Origin: JANXQG01 sp963719885
GTDB taxonomy: Bacteria; Planctomycetota; Planctomycetia; Pirellulales; Thermoguttaceae
Assembly: GCA_963719885.1 (NCBI GenBank)
Contig: CAVRDP010000007.1
Location: 248,001 to 312,000, forward strand
Direction of reading: 5' to 3'
Length of the DNA stretch: 64,000 bases
In this document: positions 1-8,386 of the stretch, one piece after another
How the letters are laid out: every line of letters begins with the position of its first letter
How positions within the stretch are numbered: position 1 is the stretch's first letter
Position numbers and translations under genes: made by a program
Notes under the pieces: model-generated
Database searches by the model: none
Seen by the model: only the letters and a program-made list of their open reading frames with translations
What the model was told of the DNA's origin: nothing

Positions 1-68
1 GGCAATCCGCCGAGAAGGTCAAGGCCGACGCCGATTCGCCCGGCTTGTCGAAGCGGGGCTGTGCGTAG
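1..68 (+). CDS. C-terminal end of an unidentified gene cut by the window edge
   Basis: The third frame is open from the edge to a TAG at 66-68 and would end in KVKADADSPGLSKRGCA. Codon use looks like that of the neighbouring genes, but about 21 codons are too few to name a family. The stop codon lies inside the terminal arm of the palindromic repeat at 65-185, so the real C-terminus may have been redefined by that repeat. Confidence 0.3.
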   Translation, partial: QSAEKVKADADSPGLSKRGCA

Positions 69-185
69 GGTGGGACAAGCGACGGGGCACCCGCGCAGCG
101 GGTCGGCGAGCGCCGGCCCACCATAATTTGCTTTCCAGCCGAACATGGTGGGCCTGCCTCGCGACGCTCGCTGGTCCCACCCTAC
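65..185. repeat. Nested palindromic intergenic repeat (GTAGGGTGGGAC family)
   Basis: A perfect 12-bp inverted repeat, GTAGGGTGGGAC at 65-76 and GTCCCACCCTAC at 174-185, encloses a second one, GGCCCACCAT at 115-124 and ATGGTGGGCC at 145-154. It has no coding capacity. It looks like a small non-autonomous dispersed element, and as RNA it would fold into one long hairpin after the upstream stop codon. Confidence 0.7.
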
Positions 186-271
186 GCCCCTGTTTTTTCC
201 GCCAAGAACACCCTTGACGCGCACGGTCTTGGGCGGTAAAGTTAATGGTTTACTGAACCACTCGTGAACCG

Positions 272-364
272 ATGTTTGCCCATCCCACCAACCCGAATCG
301 CCTTTCGGCCGTCGTAATTCTCGACGTCGCTGTAGGGATTATTATTGGGGAGGTTGGGGCCTAG
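272..364 (+). CDS. Branched-chain leader peptide of the cimA attenuator
   Basis: A 30-codon ORF, ATG at 272 and TAG at 362-364, encodes a peptide with the run VVILDVAVGIIIGEV, which is 10 Val, Ile or Leu residues in 15, with three consecutive ATT Ile codons at 338-346. It sits directly in front of a terminator and of cimA, whose product starts isoleucine synthesis. This is the expected design of an ilv/leu-type attenuation leader, in which charged Ile/Val tRNA is sensed by ribosome speed. No strong Shine-Dalgarno is visible before the ATG. The peptide itself should have no function beyond being translated. I infer this from composition and position; no homologue is invoked. Confidence 0.65.
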   Translation: MFAHPTNPNRLSAVVILDVAVGIIIGEVGA

Positions 365-430
365 GGCTTTCGGTTCTTGCCGAAGAAACGTCATAGGCCC
401 TGAGGCCCGCCAAGGCCTGAGGGCCTTTTT
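356..430 (+). promoter_or_regulatory. Antiterminator/terminator switch of cimA
   Basis: The segment GGGCCT (357-362), spanning the end of the leader peptide, can pair with AGGCCC (403-408) in the 5' arm of the terminator stem; a little further pairing is possible beyond a mismatch. A ribosome stalled at the Ile codons 338-346 would leave 356-367 free and form this antiterminator. A ribosome that reaches the stop at 362-364 would cover it and let the terminator at 396-430 form. A small hairpin (368-385, loop TTCTTG) lies between. This is the classical geometry of amino-acid attenuation. Confidence 0.6.
396..430 (+). terminator. Intrinsic terminator in the cimA leader
   Basis: The arms GGCCCTGAGGCC (396-407) and GGCCTGAGGGCC (414-425) pair at 11 of 12 positions with a single G-G mismatch and a 6-nt loop, followed by TTTTT. 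It lies 80 bp before the cimA start, so it ends leader transcripts and does not terminate an upstream gene. Confidence 0.8.
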
Positions 431-510
431 CGTAGGAAGAGATTGAAAATCTTTACTCCTAACTCCTTTCCCCACCGACCCTGTGTCGGTGGAATAATGA
501 CTGAGTAGCT

Positions 511-2088
511 ATGACCCGCATTCAAATCTACGACACGACCCTCCGCGACGGCTCGCAGGCCGAAGGCATCAGCTTCTCGTTGCAGGACAAGCTGGCCATT
601 ACCGAGCGGCTGGATCGTCTCGGTGTCAACTTTGTCGAGGGCGGTTACCCTGCCTCGAATGAAAAGGATGCGCAATACTTCCAACGGGTCTGCGAGTTGC
701 CGCTCGCGCACGTGCGGGTCTGCGCCTTCGGCATGACCCGTCGCAAGAGTGTGAAGGCTGCGGACGACGAGGGCCTGCAAGCATTGCTCGACTCCCGCGC
801 CAAGACGATTACCATTGTCGGCAAGAGTTCGCTTTTCCAAGTGACCGAGATTCTCCGCACCAACGCCGACGAGAACCTGGCCATGGTCCGCGAGAGCATC
901 GCCCACCTGGTGGCCGCCGGCCGCGAGGTGATTTTCGACGCCGAACACTTCTTCGACGGTTGGAAGGCCGATGCCAGCTATTCGATTGCGGCCTTGCGGG
1001 CGGCAGCCGAGGCCGGCGCGGGGATGGTCGTGCTCTGCGATACCAACGGCGGCACGATGCCGGAGGACATCGCTCGGGCAATGCGGAACGTGATCGAGTC
1101 CGTCTCCCTGCCGGTGGGCATCCATTGCCACAACGACTGCGAACTGGCGGTGGCCAATTCGTTGGCCGCCGTCGACGCCGGGGCCGCGCAGGTCCAGGGC
1201 ACGATCAACGGTTTCGGCGAGCGCTGCGGCAACGTCGATCTGATCTCGGTGATTGCCAATCTGGCGCTGAAGAAGACGGGCTACGAGGTGCTGGTCCCCG
1301 GCGGCGTCGAGCATCTTACCGAACTGTCGCGGTTCGTCTATGAAATCTTGAACATGAACTTCCGCCCGCACCAGCCGTTCGTCGGCAAGAGCGCCTTCGC
1401 GCACAAGGGCGGGATGCATGTCAGCGGTATCGCCCGAAATACGGCCGCCTACGAGCACATCGAGCCGGAATCAGTGGGCAACGAGCGTCGCGTGCTCGTC
1501 AGCGAGCTTTCCGGGCGGTCGAACCTCGTGGCCATGACCCAGCGGCACAAGATCCCCAACGATTCGGCACTGATGGACACGATCCTGTCGCAGGTCGTGT
1601 CGTTGGAGCATGCCGGTTACCAGTTCGAGGCGGCCGACGGCTCGTTCGATCTGCTCGTGCGGAAGTGCCTGGGCACGTTCCGCCCGCATTTCGAGCGGCT
1701 CAGCTATCATGTCAACGTGGAGACGAACGCTCAAGGCGAGATTCGCACCGAGGCGACGGTCAAAATCCGCATCGGTGACGAGGTCCGCCACGAGGTGGCC
1801 GAGGGCGACGGCCCGGTGAACGCCCTCGACGCCGCCATGCGGAAGGCCTTGAACGGGCACTTCCCCGCCTTGCGAAAGCTGCACCTCGTGGATTACAAAG
1901 TCCGCGTGATCAACTCGGAGGCAGCCACCGCCGCCGGGGTCCGCGTGGTGATCGAAAGCCAGGACGAGAGCGACGTCTGGGGCACCGTCGGCGTGAGCGA
2001 GAACGTGATCGAGGCAAGCTGGATCGCGCTGGTGGACAGTTTTGAGTATAAGTTGTGGAAGGATGCAGAGGAAAAGAGGGAAGCATGA
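511..2088 (+). CDS. cimA: (R)-citramalate synthase CimA
   Basis: This 525-aa enzyme of the isopropylmalate synthase family should condense pyruvate and acetyl-CoA to (R)-citramalate, the first step of the threonine-independent isoleucine pathway. The DTTLRDG metal/catalytic motif is at residues 8-14, the metal-binding HCHND motif near 205-209, and the conserved GFGERCGN loop follows. The GGYPASN segment after the first strand is typical of CimA rather than LeuA. The C-terminal ~150 residues fit the LeuA allosteric dimer domain, so isoleucine feedback is likely. The ATG at 511 follows a weak GAG; no better in-frame start exists. Regulation by the leader attenuator upstream is the notable context. 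No second isoleucine gene is adjacent. Confidence 0.9.
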   Translation: MTRIQIYDTTLRDGSQAEGISFSLQDKLAITERLDRLGVNFVEGGYPASNEKDAQYFQRVCELPLAHVRVCAFGMTRRKSVKAADDEGLQALLDSRAKTITIVGKSSLFQVTEILRTNADENLAMVRESIAHLVAAGREVIFDAEHFFDGWKADASYSIAALRAAAEAGAGMVVLCDTNGGTMPEDIARAMRNVIESVSLPVGIHCHNDCELAVANSLAAVDAGAAQVQGTINGFGERCGNVDLISVIANLALKKTGYEVLVPGGVEHLTELSRFVYEILNMNFRPHQPFVGKSAFAHKGGMHVSGIARNTAAYEHIEPESVGNERRVLVSELSGRSNLVAMTQRHKIPNDSALMDTILSQVVSLEHAGYQFEAADGSFDLLVRKCLGTFRPHFERLSYHVNVETNAQGEIRTEATVKIRIGDEVRHEVAEGDGPVNALDAAMRKALNGHFPALRKLHLVDYKVRVINSEAATAAGVRVVIESQDESDVWGTVGVSENVIEASWIALVDSFEYKLWKDAEEKREA

Positions 2089-2139
2089 GGGATGAGGGAT
2101 TCTGACCGATAGAATGCCATCCGAGATAGAGGAATTGAT

Positions 2140-2334
2140 ATGTCGATTACCGTTGAACTTACTGAGGACCAAGCGAGGCGACTTGACGAGCGAGCGCGCG
2201 AGTTGGGAGTCGATGCCCGGGAGCTCGCGAAGGCTGCCGTGACCGACCTCTTATCGCGTCCGGCCGACGATTTTGACCGGGCCGCGAAATTCGTGCTTGA
2301 GAAGAATCAGGAACTATATCGGCGGCTGAGCTAA
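2140..2334 (+). CDS. Antitoxin of a Phd/Doc-type module
   Basis: This is a 64-aa acidic protein with a short N-terminal strand (SITVELTEDQ), helices that fit a ribbon-helix-helix or Phd-like DNA-binding fold, and a C-terminal tail (VLEKNQELYRRLS) of the kind that threads into a Doc toxin. Its stop overlaps the toxin start in TAATG, so the two are translationally coupled, and it comes first, as antitoxins usually do. The family assignment rests on size, layout and partner more than on a diagnostic motif. Autoregulation is expected but no operator is obvious. Confidence 0.75.
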   Translation: MSITVELTEDQARRLDERARELGVDARELAKAAVTDLLSRPADDFDRAAKFVLEKNQELYRRLS

Positions 2335-2741
2335 TGCGGTTCCTGACCCTTTCGGAAGTTCTCGAATTGCATGATCGCGTTATCGATCAAACTGGGGGCG
2401 CGGACGGCGTTCGCGACCTCGGCGCCGTAGAATCGGCGGTTTTTCAGCCCCAAATGACGTTCGGCAGTAAAGAGCTCTATCCGACGATGCAGACCAAGGC
2501 GGCGGCTCTCTGTTTCTCACTCGTGAAGAATCATCCTTTCGTCGATGGTAACAAACGTGTCGGACACGCGGCAATGGAAACGTTTCTCGTACTCAATGGA
2601 TGGGAGTTGGCTGCTGCAACTGATGATGCTGAACAAACGATCCTATCGCTAGCCACAGGCAACCTTCAGCGAGAACAACTTGTGGCTTGGATTGCGTCTC
2701 ATATTCGACGGTTAGAAACTCGCTCCGACGCTTTCGACTAG
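2334..2741 (+). CDS. doc: Death-on-curing (Doc/Fic-fold) toxin
   Basis: This 135-aa protein carries the Fic/Doc signature HPFVDGNKR (HxFxDGNKR) near residues 66-74, followed by the VGHAAMETFLVLNG helix. Doc proteins phosphorylate elongation factor Tu and stop translation; the GNKR variant is the Doc-like form. The N-terminal LSEVLELHDRVI and the GGADGVRDLGAVESAV segment are also typical of Doc. Length matches the family. It is co-expressed with the antitoxin through a 1-nt overlap. The module lies between housekeeping genes, as chromosomal toxin-antitoxin pairs often do. The residues seen suggest an intact toxin. Confidence 0.88.
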   Translation: MRFLTLSEVLELHDRVIDQTGGADGVRDLGAVESAVFQPQMTFGSKELYPTMQTKAAALCFSLVKNHPFVDGNKRVGHAAMETFLVLNGWELAAATDDAEQTILSLATGNLQREQLVAWIASHIRRLETRSDAFD

Positions 2742-2827
2742 TCATCAGGTACTTGTGTTTTGTCATTCCCTCGACGTTCGTCATTGTTTCCGGTTTATTA
2801 CTCCATATACTCAAGCCCTTCCTCGCC

Positions 2828-5722
2828 ATGTCCACATTTCTCTCCGACCTCCCCAAGCAATACAATCCCGCGGCCGCGCAACAGCGCTGGTATGTCTTTT
2901 GGGAATCCAAAGGCTATTTCCATAGCGAGCCGAACAAGGCGAAGAAGCCGTACTCGATCGTCATCCCGCCGCCCAACGTCACCGGCGCCTTGCACCTGGG
3001 TCACGCCCTGAACAACACGTTGCAAGACATCCTTATCCGCCAGAAGCGGATGCAAGGCTTCGAAACCCTCTGGATGCCGGGCACCGATCACGCCGGCATT
3101 GCCACCCAGGCCGTGGTCGAACGTCGTTTGCTGCAAGAGGAAAAGCTCAGCCGGCACGAACTGGGCCGCGAGGGGCTGGTGGCCCGCATCTGGCAGTGGA
3201 AGAACGACTACGAGAAGCGGATCCTCGGCCAGCTCAAGGAGATGGGCTGCACCTGCGATTGGCAGCGGACCCGCTTCACGCTCGATCCGCAGTGCGCCCG
3301 GGCGGTGCGGCATACGTTCTTTAAGATGTTCCGCGATAGGTTGATTTATCGCGGCAAGCGGCTGGTGAACTGGGACACTATGCTGCAAACAGCCGTCAGC
3401 GACGACGAGGTCTTTCACGAGACCGTGAAGGGCAATTTCTGGTATTTTAACTATCCTGTTATCGACCCCCGGCCGGGCGAGCCAAAATACGTGACCCTGG
3501 CCACGACGCGGCCGGAGACCATGCTCGGCGATACGGCCGTGGCGGTGCATCCCGAGCCGGCAGCGGCACTCGACAAGGCCGAGGCCGAACTCACGGCGCG
3601 GCTAGAGGCGGCGGGGGCTAAGGAAAAGCCCGATATCCAGAAACAGATCGACGATCTACAGGAGCGCCGCCGCACGATGCTCGGCGACCTGGAAACGCTG
3701 GCCCGCATGGCCCGCGACGGCCGCAAGGTGCGCTTGCCCCTATTGGATCGCGAGATGCCGCTGGTGGCCGACATCTGGGCCAAGCCCGAACTCGGAACCG
3801 GCTGCGTGAAGATCACGCCGGCCCACGACCCGAATGACTATGAGGTCGGTCTGCGTCAGGGCCTGCCGATGATCAACATTTTGAACTTCGATGGTACGCT
3901 CAACGAGAATGCCGGGCCGTACAAGGGGCTGACGGTCCACAAGGCCCGGCAGGCCGTGCTGGCCGATCTGGAGAAGCAGGGGCTATTGGCCAAGACCGAG
4001 GACCGCGAGATCGAACTGGCTCATAGCGACCGCTCGAAGACGCCGATCGAGCCGCTCTTGACCGACCAGTGGTTCGTCAAGATGGACCACCTGGCCCAGA
4101 CGGCCATGGATGCCGTGAGCGATGGCCGCGTGAAGATCATCCCCGAGCGGTATGCGAAGAGCTATCTTGATTGGCTCGGCGAGAAGCGCGACTGGCCGAT
4201 CAGCCGGCAGCTTTGGTGGGGACATCAGATTCCGATCTGGCACCGGGTCACCGCCTTTGAGCACCTCGACCCGGGGCTTCAGGACTTGCTCAGGTTCGCG
4301 CGAAAATTCGTACAGGAGGAACTCGATTATCAAGCGATGCGTCAATCGGAAATCGACACCGCTGCCGAAGGCGATGACTCTCTTCCAATATTCGACCTTG
4401 AGGGCCGCAGAATTCGGTATTCGGAAGAACTGCAAAGGATGAGGCCACCCGCGGATGTCGAAGGTGCGTGGCGGACCATTTCAGAGTTCTACAACAGTAG
4501 CATCCCCATGGGCTTTGAGCCGTCCCGTGATATCGTGTCGTTCCAATGGCGTGCGAAAGAGGAACTCGGCGGAATTGAGGTGTTCGCCTGTGTTGCGCCG
4601 GGCAACGAGGCGAAGGAGAAAGAACTCGAGGCCGCCGGTTACGAGCGCGACGAAGGTGTGCTGGACACCTGGTTCAGTTCCGCCCTCTGGCCACACTCGA
4701 CCCTCGGCTGGCCGGACGAGACGCCGGAACTAGCCTACTATTATCCCACGAGCGTGCTTATCACCAGTCGCGACATCATTTCGCTGTGGGTCGCGCGCAT
4801 GGTGATCACAGGCCTGTACAACGTCGGCGATATCCCCTTCCACGACGTTTTCATCCACCCTAAGATTCTTGACGGCTATGGCGAAGGCATGGCGAAGACG
4901 AAGGGCAACGGCGTCGATCCGATCGACGTGATCGAAAAATTCGGGGCCGACGCCCTGCGTTTCGGCATTGCCTATTTGACCACCGAGACGCAAGACATCC
5001 GCATGCCGGTCGAATTCGAGTGCCCGCATTGCGAGAAGCTGATCGAGCAGACCAAGGCCAACCGCATCCTGCCGCGGGTCAAGTGCAAGCACTGCGGCAA
5101 GGAATTTTCCACACAATGGGCCGAGAAGGACGCAGACAAGGCATTACCCCGCGGGGCGGTGGTCAGCGAGCGGTTCGAGTTGGCGCGGAACTTCTGCAAC
5201 AAGCTCTGGAATGCCTCGCGGTTCGCCTTGATGAATCTGGAAGGCTATACACCCGGCGCGGTGGCCGACGCCGATCTACTGCTGGAAGATCGTTGGATTC
5301 TCAGCCGCCTGGCGACGGTCACGCAGGAGACCACGGCGGCCCTGGCCGAGTATCGCTATGCCGATGCGGCGAAGAGTTTATACGGCTTCGCCTGGGACGA
5401 GTTCTGCAGCTTCTACGTGGAGATGGTCAAGGCCCGGCTCGGCGACCCCGCGGCGCGGCCAACGGCCCAACGGATCCTGGCCCACACGCTCGACACGCTC
5501 TTGCGGCTTTTGCACCCGATGATTCCGTTCGTGACCGAGGAGGTCTGGCAGTTGCTCGCCGAGGCCGCGCCGCAGCGCGGGATCGCAAATCTCCCCTCTC
5601 CCGCGACCATGGGTACATGGTGCCCGGGGAGAGGGGCCGGGGGTGAGGGCGCAGTTCTCCCCCCTACCTCTGGGACAGGGGCCTGGGGTGAGGGCAGTTG
5701 CGCGCCGCCGAGAGCATCATGA
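2828..5722 (+). CDS. valS: Valyl-tRNA synthetase, main part (interrupted near the C-terminus)
   Basis: This class I synthetase charges tRNA-Val. PPPNVTGALHLGHALN (HIGH motif) lies near residues 46-60 and the KMSKS site appears as GMAKTKGNG near 687, keeping the second lysine. The editing domain carries a charged insertion (about 245-310). A zinc-ribbon-like CPHC...CKHC pair follows the KMSKS loop at about 731-759. The ATG at 2828 (MSTFLSDLPKQYN) fits the family start; upstream in-frame codons do not. The frame is lost after LLAEAAPQRGI, where two palindromic repeats (5591-5696) begin, and ends at 5722. The remaining C-terminal part continues in another frame. Either ValRS is made in two pieces, or the repeat is in frame apart from one sequencing indel, or a second valS exists. 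Confidence 0.9.
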   Translation: MSTFLSDLPKQYNPAAAQQRWYVFWESKGYFHSEPNKAKKPYSIVIPPPNVTGALHLGHALNNTLQDILIRQKRMQGFETLWMPGTDHAGIATQAVVERRLLQEEKLSRHELGREGLVARIWQWKNDYEKRILGQLKEMGCTCDWQRTRFTLDPQCARAVRHTFFKMFRDRLIYRGKRLVNWDTMLQTAVSDDEVFHETVKGNFWYFNYPVIDPRPGEPKYVTLATTRPETMLGDTAVAVHPEPAAALDKAEAELTARLEAAGAKEKPDIQKQIDDLQERRRTMLGDLETLARMARDGRKVRLPLLDREMPLVADIWAKPELGTGCVKITPAHDPNDYEVGLRQGLPMINILNFDGTLNENAGPYKGLTVHKARQAVLADLEKQGLLAKTEDREIELAHSDRSKTPIEPLLTDQWFVKMDHLAQTAMDAVSDGRVKIIPERYAKSYLDWLGEKRDWPISRQLWWGHQIPIWHRVTAFEHLDPGLQDLLRFARKFVQEELDYQAMRQSEIDTAAEGDDSLPIFDLEGRRIRYSEELQRMRPPADVEGAWRTISEFYNSSIPMGFEPSRDIVSFQWRAKEELGGIEVFACVAPGNEAKEKELEAAGYERDEGVLDTWFSSALWPHSTLGWPDETPELAYYYPTSVLITSRDIISLWVARMVITGLYNVGDIPFHDVFIHPKILDGYGEGMAKTKGNGVDPIDVIEKFGADALRFGIAYLTTETQDIRMPVEFECPHCEKLIEQTKANRILPRVKCKHCGKEFSTQWAEKDADKALPRGAVVSERFELARNFCNKLWNASRFALMNLEGYTPGAVADADLLLEDRWILSRLATVTQETTAALAEYRYADAAKSLYGFAWDEFCSFYVEMVKARLGDPAARPTAQRILAHTLDTLLRLLHPMIPFVTEEVWQLLAEAAPQRGIANLPSPATMGTWCPGRGAGGEGAVLPPTSGTGAWGEGSCAPPRAS
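5591..5696. repeat. Tandem palindromic repeat inserted inside valS
   Basis: The arms CCCCTCTCCC (5593-5602) and GGGAGAGGGG (5627-5636) pair perfectly around a second hairpin, ACCATG-GGTA-CATGGT. The unit ends GGCCGGGGGTGAGGGC. A shorter relative (5659-5696, CCCCTACCTC...GGGGTGAGGGC) follows directly. The first unit recurs almost identically at 60568-60628, between genes. Nothing in valyl-tRNA synthetases corresponds to this stretch, so it is an insertion into the coding sequence. Confidence 0.85.
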
Positions 5723-6243
5723 TCGCCCCTTGGCCAGAGGCCGACGTGACGCGGCAGAACGTGGAAATCGAGGCCCGTTTCGCCCGCTTCCAGGAAGTGC
5801 TGCGAGCGATTCGCGATATTCGCAACCGGCAGGGCGTGCCGCCACGGACACAAATCGATTTCGCCGTCCGTTGCGACCCGTCTACGGCCGAGTTGCTCAA
5901 GCCGATGGAGCTGTACTTCGTCTCTATGGCCGGAGCCCGGCCGGCCGGCTGGGGTCCGGAAATCGTTGCCCCGAAACTTTCAGCCAACGTGGCTTCGGCC
6001 GGCATGGAGGTCTTCGTCGACCTGGCCGACCTGATCAACGTCGGCGCCGAGGTCGAGCGGAAGGAGCAGGAGATAGTCCGGCTCGAAGGCCTCATCGTCG
6101 CGAAGCGCAAGAAGCTGGAAAACGCCAACTTTATCCAGCGTGCTCCGGTGGCCGTCGTAGAAGGTGAACGGGCCGCATTGAAGGACCTTGAGGATCAACT
6201 TGCGGCGGCCAGAGCGGTGGTCGAGCGGCTGAAGGGAACCTAA
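5698..6243 (+). CDS. valS: Valyl-tRNA synthetase C-terminal part
   Basis: This frame begins at TTG 5698 or, more plausibly if translated alone, at ATG 5719 (MIAPWPEAD). It encodes the end of the anticodon-binding region (IRDIRNRQGVPP) and the C-terminal coiled coil (VERKEQEIVRLEGLIVAKRK, then FIQRAPVAVVEGER), which in ValRS contacts the tRNA. It is clearly the continuation of the gene at 2828-5722, shifted in frame after the repeat insertion. No good ribosome binding site precedes 5719. It ends convergent to, and overlapping by four bases, the small gene at 6240-6428. Confidence 0.85.
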   Translation: MRAAESIMIAPWPEADVTRQNVEIEARFARFQEVLRAIRDIRNRQGVPPRTQIDFAVRCDPSTAELLKPMELYFVSMAGARPAGWGPEIVAPKLSANVASAGMEVFVDLADLINVGAEVERKEQEIVRLEGLIVAKRKKLENANFIQRAPVAVVEGERAALKDLEDQLAAARAVVERLKGT

Positions 6244-6428
6244 CGCTTCTTTTCCAGTTCCCAGGCCTCGATCACGACTTCGCAACCGGGGGTCAACTTG
6301 CGGAGCTTCTCGGCAATGACCGTCTTTTCGGAAACGGTGGCCTTGGCCAGCTTCCGGGCAAAGACTTCGAACTTCTTCTTGCGATGACGACGACGCTTTA
6401 ACTCTTGCTTCCGCTCGCTGAGTGACAC
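6240..6428 (-). CDS. Small arginine/lysine-rich conserved protein (DUF6800-like)
   Basis: This is a 62-aa basic protein starting at GTG 6428, chosen because AGGAG lies 7 nt upstream (SLSERKQELKRRRHRKKK follows). Its pattern, an SER..ELKRRRHRKKK start, a helical middle and a KLTPGCEVVIE end, matches a small uncharacterised family I associate with planctomycetes (recalled as DUF6800, not verified). The basic N-terminus would suit RNA or ribosome binding, which is only inference. It overlaps the end of valS tail to tail. Confidence 0.7.
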   Translation of the reverse strand: MSLSERKQELKRRRHRKKKFEVFARKLAKATVSEKTVIAEKLRKLTPGCEVVIEAWELEKKR

Positions 6429-6473
6429 GTATATGCTCCTGAGTAATAAGAATGTCGAATGGACGCCTTTCAA

Positions 6474-6569
6474 GGTAGCAGGCACACTCCGTGTGCCGTC
6501 CGCCCGTTTCGCCTTTTTCGGCGGAGGGCACACCGACCATGCTGCGCACGGTGCCCGGTGCCTGCTACC
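6474..6569. repeat. Palindromic element, GGTAGCAGGCAC family (complete copy)
   Basis: The termini GGTAGCAGGCAC (6474-6485) and GTGCCTGCTACC (6558-6569) are perfect 12-bp inverted repeats. Inside are CTCCGTGTGCCGTCCGC and an inverted GGCGGAGGGCACAC. The same family supplies the outer ends and internal boundaries of the mobile region at 11669-14298. It has no ORF and behaves like a miniature inverted-repeat element. Confidence 0.8.
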
Positions 6570-6607
6570 GTGCAAACCCGTAATTTTATCACAACGATTT
6601 TGGGCGG

Positions 6608-7099
6608 TCAACGGTAGCTTGCGTCGGATCGGATCATCCGCCGCACGATCCACAGGGGAATCATGCCGAAAACGCCGAACGAACAGTCGATTACCCCCCA
6701 GAACCAAGGAATTCCGCGAATGGGACCGCAAATCAAGGCCAGGGGAATCAGCGCAAAGCAGGCGATCATACCGAACTCCACCCCCCACACGTTCCTTACG
6801 GGATCACGGATCGGGCCAATGAACGAAACTGCGATAACCAAATGGGCGAACGTCAGCCAGTCGGTGCCGTAGGCGAGGAACGGATAATCGCGATCGGCCG
6901 CCTCGAGCCCGTCGCTGACTTTACACAGCCAATTCGCCAAACTGGGAAAAGCCTCCCCCGTGGCTGTTCCGGGGCCGAACCAGGCCTTCAGCAGGCGGAC
7001 TTCCGGCGGCAGATCGAAGGCGGTGATACCGCTAGCGGCCAGGGCAATGACAAAAAAGATCAAAATCAGGCGGATGGGGAGAAGTTCGGAAGGATTCAT
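6608..7099 (-). CDS. Conserved membrane protein of unknown function
   Basis: This is a 163-aa protein with four hydrophobic segments: about 9-27 (LILIFFVIALAASG), 83-98 (WLTFAHLVIAVSF), 107-126 (EFGMIACFALIPLALIC) and 132-152 (WFWGVIDCSFGVFGMIPLW). Charged loops separate them, and no catalytic motif is visible. Its ATG overlaps the stop of the threonine aldolase gene by four bases (ATGA), so it is translated from the same mRNA. I do not recognise a named family; the fold could be a four-helix membrane protein without cofactor. Confidence 0.75.
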   Translation of the reverse strand: MNPSELLPIRLILIFFVIALAASGITAFDLPPEVRLLKAWFGPGTATGEAFPSLANWLCKVSDGLEAADRDYPFLAYGTDWLTFAHLVIAVSFIGPIRDPVRNVWGVEFGMIACFALIPLALICGPIRGIPWFWGVIDCSFGVFGMIPLWIVRRMIRSDASYR

Positions 7100-8136
7100 G
7101 ACCTGACCCCCGCAGCAACCGCTTCGACCGCCTCTTGCACGTCCGCCGCCGTGACGTCAAGGTGGGTGACCGCGCGGATCGAATAGGGCCCGGTTTCGTG
7201 CATGAGGATGCCGCGGCCACGAAGGCGCTCGACCAGTTCCGCCGCCGTGAGTCGCCCCGGCTCAAGATGGAAGAAGACCAGATTCGTGTCGATCGTTTCC
7301 GGATCCAGCCGCAGGCCGGCGATTTGACGTAGGCCGGCGGCCAACTTCCGCGCATTGGCGTGATCCTCGACCAGGCGATCGACGTGATGGTCGAGGGCGT
7401 AGATGGCCGCCGCGGCGAGGATGCCTGCCTGCCGCATGCCGCCGCCGAAAACTTTCCGATGGCGCAGGGCCTCGCGGATCAGGTCGCGGGGACCGGCCAG
7501 CGCCGATCCACGGGCGCGCCGAGGCCTTTGCTGAAGCAGACGTTCACCGTGTCGAAGTGCTGCGCCCACCGGGCCGGAGGAATACCCGTGGCCACCGCGG
7601 CATTCCAGAGCCGTGCCCCGTCGAGGTGCCTGCGAAGCCCTCGCCGCCGTGCCCAGCCGCAGAGCGTTTCCACGTTATCGTAGGGCTGTATCCGGCCTCC
7701 GCCGCGATTGTGCGTATTCTCCAGGCAGAGCAGCCGCGTCCGCGGAAAATGCGGATTGTCGTCCTCCGGCAGGGCCTCGAGTTGTTCCAGGCCCAGCACG
7801 CCGTTTTGCCCCTGGAGCGGTCGGGCGGCGACGCCGTTGACCTGCGGCGTAGCCGGCCTGTTCGTAATAATAGACGTGCGCCTGCGCCTCGCAGATCATG
7901 GCCTCGCCCGGGCGGCAATGGAGCCGCACGCCGATGAGGTTCGACATCGTGCCCGAGGGGACGAAGAGCGCGGCCTCTTTGCCGAGTAGTGCAGCCAGGC
8001 GGTTTTGAAGTTCGATCACCGTAGGGTCTTCACCCCACACGTCGTCGCCCACGGCGGCTGCGGCCATGGCGGCCCGCATTGCCGGAGTGGGACGGGTGAC
8101 CGTGTCGCTGCGGAAGTCTTTGGGGGTTGGGGACAT
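7096..8136 (-). CDS. ltaE: Low-specificity threonine aldolase (reads across two compensating frameshifts)
   Basis: This PLP enzyme of the beta-eliminating lyase family would split L-threonine or allo-threonine to glycine and acetaldehyde. The N-terminal part shows DFRSDTVTRPTPAMR and GEDPTVIELQ, then FVPSGTMSNLIG; the frame shifts after YYEQAGYAA (about 7850). The middle frame has LCLENTHNRGGG and LDGARLWNA, then FDTVNVCFSKGLGAPV, with the PLP lysine in SKGLGAP. The first frame returns near 7500 (RKVFGGGMRQAG) and runs to the end. Two opposite indels restoring the frame suggest sequence errors, although a pseudogene cannot be excluded. It heads a two-gene unit with the downstream membrane protein. 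Confidence 0.82.
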
Positions 8137-8173
8137 GGAAGTCGATCACTTAGGCAGAGTGTGAAAGAACAAA

Positions 8174-8276
8174 TGACAGGAAGATGTACGACAGGAAGAT
8201 AACAAGGGAAAACATGAAGCCATATTCTTTTCAAGAATCTTCTTTTCTTATCTTCCTGTCGTACATTTTCCTGTCA
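8174..8276. repeat. Long inverted repeat between ltaE and the decarboxylase
   Basis: The left arm (8174-8212, TGACAGGAAGATGTACGACA...) and right arm (8240-8276, ...TGTCGTACATTTTCCTGTCA) are nearly perfect reverse complements over about 34 bp. A small hairpin, ATTCTT-TTC-AAGAAT, sits in the loop. The GACAGGAAGAT motif is itself repeated within each arm. This is a dispersed hairpin-type repeat. It lies in the divergent promoter region and might also act on transcription. Confidence 0.7.
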
Positions 8277-8386
8277 ATAGTGTCGGCGGCGGATTGTGCC
8301 CCCTAGGTCCCTAAACCGATATAATGTCAGCGGAGGCCCACGTCAGAGATTTTTCCGTCAGATTTCCCTTTCCCCGGGTGATACGC

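Noticed and set aside
391..1458. 355-codon ORF antisense to cimA
   Set aside because: High-GC mirror frame of a conserved gene; the protein has no recognisable pattern.
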